64,000 nt of DNA. It comes from Bradysia coprophila. Lineage: Eukaryota; Arthropoda; Insecta; Diptera; Sciaridae. Under the pieces are notes generated by a model. The model was given only the letters and a program-made list of their open reading frames with translations. It searched no databases and was not told where the DNA came from. Positions 1 through 12,403 of the stretch are shown here, in pieces; within the stretch, counting starts at the first letter, position 1; each line of letters opens with the position of its first letter. Made by a program: the position numbers and the translations under genes. Location: positions 620,001 to 684,000 of the forward strand of contig NW_023503501.1 in assembly GCF_014529535.1 (NCBI RefSeq), written 5' to 3'.

Positions 1-1
1 A

Positions 2-1131
2 AAGCGGACATTGTCAACATCCGTGCAATTGCAACAAAATACATTGTCCATTGCGAAAATTACCGATCAGTTAAACAATGTGGTTCCACTGCTATGCCTT
101 TATTTTTCAATATTTGTATTTTTAGTCTTTTTTCGATCAAAAACACCTTTCTTTTGTAAATATTTTCATTACAGACACTGTCGGCCACACTGGGCATATT
201 CTGTTTAACAGTTTTTAATTCGCACAATTTCTTCCGAGTGTTAAGTGGGAACAGAACTTTCGAATTTTATTTACTAGTCGCCATCTACGATATGATAGGA
301 TTTCAGTTTGTCATTTTGCTGGGTCAAAGCGTTGTGATATCCAGTAAGAACACTTATGAGGTAGGAATTATTTGTGACTACGTTGCATACTAACCTAATT
401 TAATCGGTTAACCTTAGGCTAAACGGATGGGTGTACTGGTACATAAAGTAATTGCGCTGACGTACAACCGAGACTTTGTTTTGCGTGTAAGTGTTACCTT
501 ACATACGGCGAGTTCCATGGCCTGTCCCGTGATAAACGAGATTACGTTTTAACTTAGCCCAGTTCGAAATTTATAGGACTTTTCTCAGAATACCGTTCAC
601 ATCTCATCTGCTAGTGAACCGAATTCAGATGAAACTAAGGGGCCATGCATAAAGTACGTACGCGGTGTACGGCAAATTTTTGACCCCCTCCCCCCCGTTT
701 CGTACGCGTTTTTCCATACAAAAAGGTCCAATTTTAGACCCCCTCCTCCCCCCTTAGTGAGTACGTACTTTATGGATGACCCCTAAGATGTTCTAACAAA
801 AGTCTTAAAGATTTCGTGCTATTTCGGTTTGGAAAGTTTGGAGTTTACACGGGACAAGTAATGTGTTGAAGAAAGGGTGGTTGAAAAATTTCAAAATTTT
901 GTCTTTGCAGCTGAAAATTTTGTCAATGCAAACACTTCACCGTTGTCCCAACTTTTCTTTTGGCGTTTTCGCAATGAATTGGCAATTTGTTTTTTCGGTG
1001 AGCAAGAAAAATTAAAAATTTTCCGTTCCTTGCCTCTAAATAATGGTTTTTAGTTCGTGGCATCGGTAGCTGCATATTTGTTTATTTTAATTCAGTTCCA
1101 GATGCATGATGAAAAATCCAAGATTTTATAA
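2..1131 (+). CDS. Gr-a: gustatory receptor, 5' truncated by window edge
   Basis: C-terminal half of a seven-transmembrane gustatory receptor (7tm_7), a ligand-gated cation channel family of chemosensory neurons. Exons seen: 2-115 (open at the left edge), 175-360, 418-486, 911-997, 1054-1131. The first holds LSIAKITDQLNN, the Gr helix before the splice site; the 69-nt exon reads AKRMGVLVHKVIAL; the 87-nt exon ends FAMNWQFVFS; the last carries the signature AAYLFILIQF and a stop at 1129-1131. All introns are GT-AG and phase 0, with the same exon sizes as the other loci here. Closest relative in the window is Gr-b. Intron 486-911 carries a MITE. AATAAA lies about 35 nt after the stop. Exons 1 and 2 are outside the window, so intactness cannot be judged. 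No orthologue assigned. Confidence 0.88.
639..783. mobile_element. MITE with PIF/Harbinger-like TAA target duplication
   Basis: A 145-bp non-coding element in an intron of Gr-a. The ends are inverted repeats around CATAAAGTACGTAC (left) and GTACGTACTTTATG (right), bounded by GGGG and CCCC. TAA flanks both sides (636-638 and 784-786), the 3-bp duplication typical of PIF/Harbinger elements. C-rich runs occupy the centre. Confidence 0.7.
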
Positions 1132-2597
1132 ATTTTGCAATCCATAATAAGCGAACAATATTTAATAAAAATTAAAAAATAACCAACAAAGTCGTGGGTT
1201 GTTTTTTTTTCACGATTAGAGCAATCTATTCATGTTGTGCATATAGATACAAACGTTTGTTAACCAAAGGAATTGGTACGTTTCTTGATCGTGGAAATAA
1301 GAAATTACTGGTTGAGTAACTAATTTGTCGATCCAAAAGCGACTAAAAAGCTGTTATGTCTTCTGTCGAACGAAGATACAAACTAAAAATGTCGTTGATT
1401 GAGTCTGTCAAATTTATTTGAATTTTTCTGATTTTTTTCTTGTTGATGGAAGTCTACAACTACAGCCACAACAGCACTTATTTACCTCACGTCTAATGAG
1501 CACGCAATAGTAAGAGAAATCAACATCTAGAGAGCGCATAAAATATATTCAAGATCCGGTAAAGTAATCAATTTCGTTGAAGTGCTTGAACAGTTTCACT
1601 ATTCAGACAAACGCAGAATCACTGGACAGTGACTGCGTTACCTATGTTTTGATCTTTATCACAGTAATTAAAGGAATGGAAGTTATCCAGTTATTTTGTA
1701 AAGGTCGGAACAGATCGACCATGTTGGAATTCACTTGACAATAACTTATATGGACCGTTTTCACATAGGGGCCCAAATGAATGAATAGATCAAGAAGGCT
1801 TAGTTAAGGCTTGTAAAACATATAAATGCAGTGTTCTGTTCTCATAATAATAACTCTCTAGGACATCAGAGTTGCATTAGAAGTCCTGATTGGAATCCGT
1901 GTAATTTCAACAGGTAGACCGCGGTAGGACAAATTAATTACCTAAACGTTCATGTGAGATTTATCTGATAATTAAATTGTCTGACAAATTCCACCAGCTC
2001 AACCGGCATGTTCTTGCGTTTGTTAGACTTTCAAATATTTGAATTGGCCCGCATTGTGCACGGCATTTAAATACTAAATCTAGTACTTCGAGACCAATAT
2101 ATTTTTTGTGGATAATGTTTGTGGATTGAAAAAACAAAAAAAGGATCAACTCAGGTATGTTCCTAGCCTGTATTTGTCCGACTCCGAAAGATATTGGAAC
2201 GATGTTTTTCCTAAATGGTGACAGCATAGTCCACGGGTCATAGTCGATTTTAGGCAATTGCCGAAGTCAATTAAAACTATAACAGAAAATCGTTGTTGCC
2301 GAAAACTATAACATTTAGAAAATTAAAAAAACGAGTCGATCATTTTGAACGACATTCAACAGGGCTGGCACAAAAATTAAAAATGTACCAAGCAGCGACA
2401 ACAAAAATTGTTCTAAAATCAATGACAAGAACGTTGATGGACGCCCCCCAAGAGTTTTTCTGATATTTTTGTTGAAATGTACACTAGTCTTAATATTAAA
2501 ATCAAACAATTAAACGCGACTAATCGGTTAATTCATGAAAACACACCGTTAGTGTCATAGGCTGTGTGGTTAACGAAGTACATATTCTTTGGAAAAA
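1132..2597. other. Intergenic region between Gr-a and Gr-b
   Basis: AT-rich spacer holding the Gr-a 3' flank (AATAAA at 1164-1169) and the presumed Gr-b promoter. No exon, repeat or RNA gene could be supported; the small open frames have no receptor or transposon features. Confidence 0.5.
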
Positions 2598-3665
2598 ATG
2601 AAGTCGAAGAGATCGTTCCTGGACACCATTTATTTGTTGTACATTTTTGGAAAGTTTTTCGGATTATCGTGTTACGGCATCACCAAAGAACGTTTGAAAT
2701 ACAAAGTTTCGTTCCATACGTCTCATTTTATCCAATTTCTTGCTCTTATCGGAGGTTTTCTCCTGTTAATTTATTTGAATTTTCAATTTGAGTTGAACAG
2801 TGATGAGAACAACACGCTCATCTTTAATCAGGCGCAGCAAATTCAAATGATATTGTCACTTGTTTTTGTAGTGGCGGGCTATTCTCAAGTTTTGTTGATG
2901 CGTCAGACGTTTTGGAATTTAGCACACACCATTCAAGACATCGACAATCAGGTTGAAAAATTGTAAATAAAAAAATTCTCAAAACTTATCGGCTACGTGT
3001 TTATCCTAAGATAAAGCAGTTGCTGAAAATTGAGGTTGATCACAGCTATTTATACCGATTCACGCTTATACGACTCGTCGTTTGCTATTTGTCGTTAATT
3101 TTCGTGTACACAATCTTTGGATATTATTGTTTTGTGGTCAACAGAAGTGAGGGGATGATGGTTCAATATTTCACTTATGTGCTAATTAATGTGACATTCA
3201 GTCTGTTGTCAATCCAATTTCAAGTGTTTATGCACTCGATGTGCATGAGATTTTCGGTATTAAATACATTTGTTGAGTAAGTTGAGTAAGCTTGTAGCTT
3301 CGTACTCTAACTTGAGTTAAACGCATCCTATTTTGAAAAATGTTTTACTACCTGCCCCATGTGAAAGTTGTCCATTGCTAAACAATTGGTCCCATGCAAT
3401 AATGATCCATTGCATGTTGATTGTTGACTATTTTCGGTTTAATTTCTTGGGTGGAAAAATCATCTTTCGCCTGGGGCAAGTAGTAACCCTGAATCATTGG
3501 ATGTTGCTACTTATGTACTTCATTACTTCGGAAACAACTTTGTGATATTCGGAAACCAGAGAAATTATAATAGATGACGCTACACCGGTGAGGCAATAGG
3601 AGCGCCATCTGTTATCATTTCTCGGTCGGAAATTCTCTCGTGTGTTTTTAAGCAACTTGTCTCGG

Positions 3666-3751
3666 CAACTGTCTTTTTGTTTTCAACAAGTGTAGTTGTA
3701 GACCTCGCCTTCGGCTCGATTATACAACGTGTACACTTGTCAAAAAGGCAG
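3666..3751. repeat. Hairpin with CCTTCGG core
   Basis: Imperfect palindrome in intron 2 of Gr-b: arms containing CAACTGTCTTTTTG and ACAAGTGTA on the left pair with TACACTTGT and CAAAAAGGCAGTT on the right, around a GC-rich core (CTCGCCTTCGGCTCG). One of several hairpins of this style in the window. Confidence 0.55.
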
Positions 3752-4353
3752 TTATCAAAGTTTGATTTAAGACACATTTGTGTGTTTGCTTTTGCTTTTA
3801 TCACAAAATTGTTACCTCAATTAATTAATTAATTACGTTCGCCGCATCCAATGTAAACTACGATTTTTCTCCGTTTGATAATGTCGTCATCTTGGACTTT
3901 GGTAACGATATAATTCGGTAAAAATGATACTTAGAGATTTGCTGTCAGGAAGGAAATGATATTGTGTTTGGTAGAACGAATTTTTCCAGGTCGAGAATCC
4001 TACCGCAAACCCATTTGGAAATGTCGAGCTCAACATCAGTTGAATTACAATCAAATATATTGTCTATTGCAAAAATCAGTGATCAATTGAATAATTTAAT
4101 TGCGCCGCTGAGCCAGTATTTCTCAACATTTGTAAGTTCTCATTAAGGAATTTTAACAACAATTTTTTTAATAATTTTACAACACCTTACAGACTATTCC
4201 CGCCACACTAGGTGTCTTTTGCTTAACAGTTTTCAATCTTCATAGTTTATTTAGAGCACTGAGCCAAGAAAACAGTTTTCAATTTTACTTATTGGTCAGC
4301 ATTTATCAGATGGTTGGATTTCTACTAAACGCTTTGTTTGGCCTAAACATTGC

Positions 4354-5029
4354 AATAAGGGATGTGACCCACCCCTAACTAAAGGTGTTATTATAAAGCT
4401 CATGAAAAGTAGTTGCTTTCGCACTAATTTATTTTACCGGAAACGGTTACACATTTAAAGCAAAACGTTTCCGCTAAAACGTAATTTTTAAGATTACCGC
4501 CGTCATTTTATTTCTACTGGGTCATCTCTTCTGCAACTCACGTCCCACCAAACGACAATATTGTTGTTTGTTTACATGATTGGTCATAAATTTTTTTTCA
4601 TAATTTTGGTTGCTTCGACGAATATTTTAAGTCAACCGATAAGTGAACTGTTAAAAACAACACAAGAAGCACATTTCCTCACAAAATCTGAATTAAATCA
4701 CACCGAAATCACCGAAATTATGACATTTTCACAACAAACACTACATTTTTGTGTTGGCGATTTGACGTTTGAAAAACTATAATCATGTTCCGATGAACGA
4801 CTTTTACGATGATTTTCTTCGTTAAACCATATTTGACTAAGTTCGAGGTGGATGTGATTTGGGTGTGAAATTGAGTGGGAAGTGCTATTTTCATAGATTT
4901 TCTTTTTGTAAAATCTTTTAAATGAGACAATATTTTGAGGATGCCCGATGTACGAGTTTCTTATTTTTCGTATTTCTATTGATATTTGACAAGAAATCGC
5001 GAATAAAATCGATAAGTCCCTCCCTTATT
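4354..5029. mobile_element. Non-coding insertion inside Gr-b exon 4
   Basis: About 670 bp that interrupts the Gr-b exon 4 reading frame. The junctions form a perfect 9-bp inverted repeat, AATAAGGGA (4354-4362) and TCCCTTATT (5021-5029). No transposase is visible, so it is probably a non-autonomous DNA element. The target duplication cannot be fixed because the uninterrupted site is not available. Confidence 0.55.
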
Positions 5030-5584
5030 ACCAGCCAAAACACCTACGAGGTAAAGTTGATTTTCACCGAATTGAGCTTACGTTTAGTAATTCAATTTAA
5101 AAATCACTCCTTTCCTTTCCTTTTCCACTCCCACTTTTGTACCATTGGTCGATTACAACTAAGGCTAAACGGATGGGTGTATTAGTTCATAAAGTAATTG
5201 CTCATACTCACAATCAGCCGTTTATTTCAAAGGTAAAGTACACGATAACGGTGCATGCGGTGCATTTCAAAGATCTTAAATTTGTAATTTTCAGCTGAAA
5301 ATGTTATCAATGCAAGTACTGCATCGTACACCAAACTTGTCTTTCGGTCTTTTTTCATTGAACTGGCAGTTGGTATTTTCGGTGAGTATCAATTCCATGA
5401 ATTTAACAGTTATGTACAACTTGTAAATTTCAATTCTGTTTAGTATGTGGCATCGGTTGCGTCGTATTTATTCATTTTAATTCAATTCGTAATGTATATT
5501 GACGAAAAGTCTGCTGTTCTGATGCAAAACCAGCTTCTTAATGAATTATACATTAATGTAACTTTAAGCACTTACCATGTATAG

Positions 5585-8039
5585 GGAAACCAAATTATAT
5601 CTCTGAAGTGAAAGCTTAACAGTTAAATGAACAATTTTACTGGCAGATATACTCTTGCAAATACTTCTAGTTTTGTTGCATTTGATGAGTTTAATTTATC
5701 AAAAACAATCAACTTTGTTGATGCAGCTGAAGGCAGCTTTTGTGTAATGTGTTTGTTTATCGTTTCAATATGATTTGAATAAATTGTGGAACTGTGAGCA
5801 GTGAAGCTGTCCAAATTTAATAATTGAACTACCGCTTCCGAAACTATGGACATAAGTGGTAGATAATTAATTCCATTAAACTTGTGAGCACGTCAATGCT
5901 TTTTGGTCAGGCATGTAACTGTTATGAAGATGCCAATTAGAAATGGAAATTGAATTTGATGTTTGTGGTCACATTACAATAAATGTGGTTCATTGCTCGT
6001 TTTGAAAAAAAAAAACATTTTCTTGATTTAGTGGTTTTGTCTCAATTTTAGACCAAATAAACCCTCACACCACAAACATTTCACGGACGAATTATTGCAA
6101 AATAGTCTCTTTTATCGATTCGCTTCCGGTCGTCGAACGTTTAAGACTCGGGAAATATATTTTCCAGGCACTCGCACCGAACCAAATACGGTGGCGACAA
6201 TTTGTAGACTCTCGATGCTTACTCGAGACCTAAGGTGATAGATGATGATGAATGAATTTTTGTAAAAAATTTAAAATCGATTTTAGCCATCTTGGGAATG
6301 CAAGAATTTCTTGTGGACCTCTTCCTACCGGATCCATCGTACTCCAGGGCTTATTTTTGGGAATTTTAATTATGAAAATTCAGGAAAAATTCTGAAATTT
6401 GGAACTTTTTTTGTGCTTTGGGCTGTCCACAACTAGATCACGTCCTTGTTTAGAAGTTTTTATTTTGCCAAGTGTCGGGTTTGGAAATTATTAATAAGTT
6501 ATTTTACTCACTAATTCCCGGGAAATGAGTTTTACTGATGCATGACCATTCAAGGAAGTCCTTTTTTTATGGGGACTTAACTCGTTATCAACTAAGACCA
6601 CTCCAGCCAGAGAAAAGTAAAATAGCACAACAACAATCCAATTCCACTTATTCATTATACCAATGTTAAAATGTGGATATCGAATGTGGAATGAATAACG
6701 TTAATTGGATTGTAATGTAATCGCTGAAAATGTGACTCATTTAATTTCGCCTACTATAATTACAACGAAATTGCAATGAGGAAAATTCCCTTTGAATTTT
6801 GATATGCACTAATATTTGTTCAAAAAGTAGATGTAGCAACACTCGACGAATTTACGATATTCCATAAAAGAAAGGCTCATACACATACACCGTCTACCCA
6901 ACATATTTACTTCGTATATGTTTGCCTGTTTACAATATAGATAACGTCTCACAAATTTATGAATTGAGAGCTTAAACTCAATTTCAATTTCAAACCGGAT
7001 CCCCAGGTAATATTGTATAATCATTCTAATTAAAATACGAAAATCCCCTCAATGCAAACCATATTAATTAGCACAATGTATTCTAATTGTACGACGACGA
7101 AATCGATCCAATGCATATGGCATGCGGATAAAACCTCACCTTTCAATTTAAAATAGCAAACGAAACTCCTGACCACATAAAATAGTTTTTGTGCTTTTTC
7201 CAACAATCTATAAATCAAAACTATTTAATGAATGGATTTTCTTTTAACTTTCCTTCATCGAAATGTTGCAAGTCACAAAACCAGTGTGTAATGCTTCTCT
7301 GTGTATACATAATGGAAAGTGGGTCGTATAGAGATAACATATATAGATTCATCATTTTGCTCTTGTTATACCAAATCTAAAGTTGAACGTTAGTATCGAA
7401 TAGGTAAAAAAAAACTTTCTAATCGAACTTTTCAAAAATTGCCCTTTTAGCACAATCTTAGTTGAATATTGGATTTATGTTATATATAACACGTTATAGA
7501 ATACGAGACGACGTGTACTGTGCTGGAGGTGTGTAATGTTTTACAAAGTATATTTTTGTTCAACGAATAAGCAAAAGGAAACGGAAAAATTTTACGAATA
7601 ACATACTTTGTAAGAAAGTTATTTAGAAAGATTATTGTAATAATAAAAGGATTTATTTTCCAAGTTTTTGTTTCTTGTGGGAGAAGAGACATCGCACAAC
7701 TGTTGAAAGAAAACGACGAACATGAAATAAAAATAAAATTTCTAGCTGAACAGAATGCTATAAAAGAACTCTGTGTATCCTTTGGTACATTATTTTTAGC
7801 GAATAAAAACAGGAAGTGGATTTACATTGACAACCTTGCAACGGTATAAATGGAAGTGAAGATATTTTTTACCATAAGTCTATCGATACATAAATTGATC
7901 ACAAGTCTTGGTAAACTTTTGCTTACGAATCTGCAGACCAAAGGCACAGATGGTGATGGACATCTCAAATTGCATGGAAAGCACTGTAGTTTAGTTATCC
8001 TTAACAAAGAATATACATACTGAAGGTAATAAAAAATCC
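5585..8039. other. Intergenic region between convergent Gr-b and Gr-c (left part)
   Basis: AT-rich spacer downstream of Gr-b. Nothing with coding, RNA or clear transposon structure could be supported here. Confidence 0.45.
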
Positions 8040-8265
8040 ACAGTTACAAACAGATCCACAGTTACACACGGATCTACAGTTGCACACGGATCCACAGTTC
8101 AGTTACAGACGGATCCACAGTTACCCACGGGTCCACATTTACACACAGATTAACAGTTACACACGGATCCACAGTTACAAACGGATCCACAGTTACACAC
8201 GGATCCACAGTTACACACGGATTCACAGTTACATACGGATCTATAGTTACACACGGATCTACAGT
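8040..8265. repeat. 18-bp minisatellite
   Basis: About a dozen imperfect tandem copies of ACAGTTACACACGGATCC. The unit is a multiple of three, so both strands show open frames of repeated six-residue blocks; these are artefacts of the repeat, not genes. Confidence 0.9.
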
Positions 8266-8461
8266 TGAATTCTTTACGTCAAGTTGCAACTACAGTGGTG
8301 AGTTCGGAACGATTTCATACAAATTAACTGGCAAAACCATTTTCGACAAGAAAATGTGGCAACAATACAAAAATGAATTCACCTCAAAGCGTGGATCCGC
8401 AGTTTTTCTGGTTACCTGAGTGTTCCCCAGTAAAAATAAAAGTCTCAAAAGTTCGAAATAC

Positions 8462-8816
8462 GTAGTCTCATGGTCTCAAAATACATGGGACTTGAGACCG
8501 TGAGACTACATATTTTCATTTCCTTCCTTGTTGCCCAGAAATACAGAAGCAGAGCGATTTCTTTGTTTATGATTTTTGGTTTCGTTGTCTCTATTTAATC
8601 TTCAGTAAACGTCGTTTGTAGCAAGGTACACTAAAATAAACCCTCAGAGAATAACAAGAAATACGGACCCAATGTTTCGGGTGACTACGTAAAAGGTGAA
8701 CTCGCACACAAATTTTCGATACCAAAATTTTCCAAAAGGAGTCGTTAAGTCCACGACATGGTTAAAAAGCATTTGCAGTAATAAACTTGCGTGTGCGAGT
8801 TCCCCTTTTACGTAGT
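8462..8816. repeat. Two short inverted repeats
   Basis: First palindrome 8462-8509 with arms GTAGTCTCATGGTCTCAA and TTGAGACCGTGAGACTAC. Second 8684-8816 with arms around ACTACGTAAAAGG and the reverse, followed inward by CTCGCACAC/GTGTGCGAG. Both resemble small non-autonomous foldback elements. Confidence 0.6.
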
Positions 8817-9498
8817 TTAAAAGTGCGTTCTTTTTGCACCGTGTGCCAGATTACCCGATACCCGTTTAACATTATAATGTTGGTGGAACTGCGTTGTTTA
8901 GTATTTAGTTTTGCATGTGCTACAACATAGCAAAGTTAACTACACTTTCCACCTTTCATCACATAGCAAAATATATTTCGACCTGTAAATATTAATCGAC
9001 GACACCTGTACTCCTTGAACACATGAAATTATATGGCGCCACCTGAAGCAGCTAATCAAATGTATGTTGTCAATCAATAAGATCGAAACCCTAATCGTGA
9101 ACTCTTTATGGCCAAAAGAAAATATATTCCTAGACCATAACACGGGTAGCAACTAAAAGACGAAATGTTCAAATCGTAGTCTACCTCTATGGGTGAACTG
9201 AATGTATTCAATGTGGAATTTGTAGCACCTAAATCGTATGAATCCCAATTATATTTGGGTCACTCTGACTCGATTTTATTAATTAATTTTTTGGAATGGA
9301 GTTCATTATGAAGCTATTATGAGATAATTAGTTTTTATTAACAAATACATCAAAATATACCTTTTATCGAATAAATCGACAAGCTCCGGTACATAGCAAA
9401 ACCTTTATTTATTTGACATAAAAGTTAAAATTTAACTTTATTCATTTAAAAGACAAACGAGTTGTTACATTTCTATTTGCAAAAACGATGTTTTTTTT

Positions 9499-9803
9499 CA
9501 GTGCCGGACTGGCTACCAAAAGGGGCATCGGGCGAATTGATGAAAAAGGTTCAGAGGCGCCTACAGTTTTTAACATTCAAAAGTATCGACATATTATATA
9601 TTTCTTATTTTGCTTACTTCTCTCATTTCTCCATATACTCACTATGGAGAAATGAGAGAAGTTGGAGAAATAAGAAATGTATAATATGTCGATACTTTTG
9701 AATGTTAAAAACTGTAAATAAACATTTTTGGTCTGAGGAGCGTCAAAAAGCAAAAGGCGCATCGGGCATCGCCCGATCGCCCAGTACAGCTAGTCCAGGC
9801 CTG
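9499..9803. mobile_element. hAT-like MITE with internal long palindrome
   Basis: Ends CAGTGCCGGACTGGCTA (left) and, reversed, CAGGCCTGGACTAGCT (right), with subterminal GCATCGGGC blocks, fit the common hAT-type MITE style. T-rich sequence on both sides could be an 8-bp duplication but is too simple to prove it. Inside, 9562-9717 is a long hairpin with arms of about 50 bp. No transposase. Confidence 0.6.
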
Positions 9804-9999
9804 GTTTTTTCCATCAACATTTTAGTTCCACATTTAATAATCACTAATATGCTTTCATGTGGCAAACAAAAATATTTCAAATATTCAACTGAAATACGTT
9901 CATTAAATGCTATTCAAGTCGCGAAAAAATGACATCAAAAGAACCATACCGAATTTTCGGAAAATGATTTTATTTTATGTTTACATGGTATATTTTGCA

Positions 10000-12403
10000 T
10001 CAAAAACTATCATTAGTGGTTGTCGTGAGTAGGTTGTCGAATTGAACGAACAGAACTTGATACGATACAACAGCAGCAATCATCTGAAATATGAATGTCA
10101 AAAATTTAACCAACAAAAAAATGAACCTGATTACACCATATACTATGCCATATTATTGCAGTTATACAAACCGTATGAAACAATGTCCAGTCTATTGAGA
10201 ATAATCCACATGATACGGACGTATTTGAATGGCTTATTTGCTGCAAAAACTGTTGAAGCTGGAAAAGGAGTTTCGATTTTTTTTTTTGGATTAACTTTAT
10301 TTTGTCAGAGCTTCCTCAAATTTACTTGATTTAACGTCGACTTATTCAATGACAAATTCAATGCTTTGTTGAGGATATGACTAGTATATGTTGCCTGTGA
10401 AAGGAAATTGTTTTTTTTTTCGGACAGGAAACAGTTAATCGTTTAAATTACTTCGGCTGATAGCATAGTTCCGTATTTCATAGCAAACAGAATTTGGCTG
10501 TAGAAGTAAAATGTTCTCGTTGAATAGGCGAATGTTATTAATATGGTGTTTGTGTCATAAGCACGGAAAATTTGATAGATCATATAGAAACAAACTAGAG
10601 TGAACTGGAACACAACTGCAACAATTACTGCAATCTGCAAGAATGATAGAAGCATTAGAGTAATGTGATAGGAAGACTTGACATTTCTATCGTGTGATTA
10701 TCGGCTCGAACGATAATATCGCCCAGAAGACGATAATATCGCTCCGAACTAATATTGTCTATTGAAAGAAAGAGTATTATCGCCCATAACACGATAATAT
10801 CGTTCAGGAGGCGATGATGTCGCCTAGAAAACGATAACATCACCGTGTGGTCTATATTATTGCCCTGAAATTATCACTCTGGACAATAATATCACCCAGG
10901 GTGATATTATCACACACAATTTATATCTTCTGGGCGATAATATCATCTTCTATGCGCTAACATCATCGTCTGGACGATATTATTGTCTTCTGGGCGATAT
11001 TATTTTGTCCTCTATGTGATATTATTATGGCGTTAAAAGTTGTAATTTAGTACTGGGTTATGGGTTATACTATCGCCAAGGGTGTACGATAATATTGCCC
11101 TGGACAATATTATACACAAAAATTGGGTGATATTATTATCCAGGATGATAATTACTGGGCAGTAATATGACCAGAGGGCGATATTTTCATTTTATGGTAG
11201 ATATCTTGTTCTGAGCGATAATTATCGCTTTTTTATCATAAATAATATCTCTGAACGACAATATTGCCCAGAACTGCATATTCTCGTCTTCTGAGCGATA
11301 TAATAGTGCGAAACGATAAACACACGGTAGAAATATCCCGTCCCACTGTACGCTTGGCGTTTGTAAGAAGTTAACCGAAACAATAATGATTTGCCATAAT
11401 AACCCACAAAGGGTTGCGAGCATCATTACTGTACTAGTTTGAGAGGCTAAAAGACAATTTTTCATTAATCAATTACTTGAACGGAATAGCATTCACTGTG
11501 GAGCCGCATGCATTCTGTTAACACGTTGTATAAATTAGCCAATTCCTTTACGGTACTCGATTGGCTCTGTGGTACTTGACTCTTACTATGCAATTGCACT
11601 GTTGCGGTTGACCCCTTTTGGATGTTCAGTAGATTTCTTAAAAACAAAATTTTTACTTAGTCCCTTGAATGATTTTACTTTTGCCACTCTAGTTCGTACC
11701 GTAAAGCGTCATTGATGTTCACAAATCTTTCATAAAAACCAAATATGAAATAGTTGTAAACGCAAAAAATGGTGGTGTAACATCCATCCATCATAGTATA
11801 CGATACATAAAACTGTAAAGATAACCAATAGTGTTCCGGTTGGAAGTAGGTCAACATCGCACAAATCAGAATCATTGTCATTTGCATCAAAATCAGTCTA
11901 ATGGCATAGACCACGAAAACCATGTTAGTATTCTCTATTTTGATTCCCAAACTCTTTGCCTGTAAATGGGAGACGTTTAAGAGCTGTTCTGTACACATTT
12001 CGTACAACCGAACTTGTTCATCAAAATCATACAGCGTCGTGAAAAGTGTCCATATCTTACGTCTGTTCCAGGACTCCATTATATATGACGAAAAATTAGC
12101 AATTAAAATGAAGTAAAATATGATTCGCACCAGGTATATAATGACAATGTTTCCAGACGGTAAGCTGTTTGTTCGCACAAAAACCATTTCACCAAAAAAT
12201 GGAAACACGAATACAACGTACAAGACAGCATACAACGGTGCTATGACATAGTCAATGCGTTTCATCTGAATTGGCTCGATAGAATATCTATCTGGTGGCA
12301 AATAGAACAAATTGCATGCAAACAATTTGGAAATAGTGAACAGTGTTCTCATCGACGAAATACAATCCGTTTTTTCCTTGACAAAACAACATTTTCGGCC
12401 CAT
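10000..12403 (-). CDS. Gr-c: gustatory receptor, intact, exons 1 and 2 fused
   Basis: Complete Gr of about 428 aa on the minus strand. Exons: 12403-11700, 11636-11477, 10634-10452, 10394-10326, 10258-10172, 10083-10000. The first exon is 704 nt and covers what are exons 1 and 2 in the paralogues; the fused junction reads YDFDEQVRLYEM, where others splice after FDxx. The next exon holds ELANLYNVLTECM, the Gr helix before the phase-0 splice; then a 61-codon exon ending MLSAE; ATYTSHILNKALNL (23 codons); an 87-nt exon ending GLFSIDWTLFHT; and the last exon with VVSYQVLFVQFD, a degenerate form of TYLxxLIQF. Every splice site is GT-AG and all frames join. A reverse-strand AATAAA lies about 25 nt past the stop. 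The intron 10635-11476 is swollen by a palindromic repeat array. Ligand unknown. Confidence 0.88.
10690..11250. repeat. Array of degenerate CGATAATATCG palindromes
   Basis: Over about 560 bp inside a Gr-c intron, motifs of the type CGATAATATCG and GGGCGATAATATC recur in both orientations at irregular spacing of roughly 15 to 30 bp, linked by short CCAGAAG or TCTGGGC stretches. It is a decayed tandem array of a self-complementary unit. Confidence 0.75.

Larger units (their letters stand above)
2598..5584 (+). pseudogene. Gr-b: gustatory receptor disrupted by an insertion in exon 4
   Basis: Seven-exon Gr on the standard plan: 2598-2951, 3020-3276, 3990-4131, 4193-~4357 resuming at ~5027-5050, 5164-5232, 5295-5381, 5444-5584. 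Exon 1 encodes the N-terminal helices; exon 3 holds LSIAKISDQLNN; exon 5 AKRMGVLVHKVIAH; exon 6 ends SLNWQLVFS; exon 7 carries VASYLFILIQF. Phases are 0, 2, 0, 0, 0, 0. Exon 4 is split: about 670 bp with inverted ends lies inside it and brings an in-frame TAA at 4376-4378. Removing the insert restores an exon of the Gr-a length that ends in SQNTYE. As written, the protein stops before the last two transmembrane segments. Unless the insert is spliced out, this is a recent pseudogene; the other exons are open. The exon 2 start could also be 3017. Confidence 0.82.

Noticed and set aside
8074-8289. Repeated VTVDPC and HSYTRI frames
   Set aside because: Both are readings of the 18-bp minisatellite.
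11187-11465. Minus-strand 92-residue frame as an extra Gr-c exon
   Set aside because: No acceptor joins it in frame after the exon ending at 11477, and the real next exon (10634-10452) fits exactly. It runs into the palindrome array.
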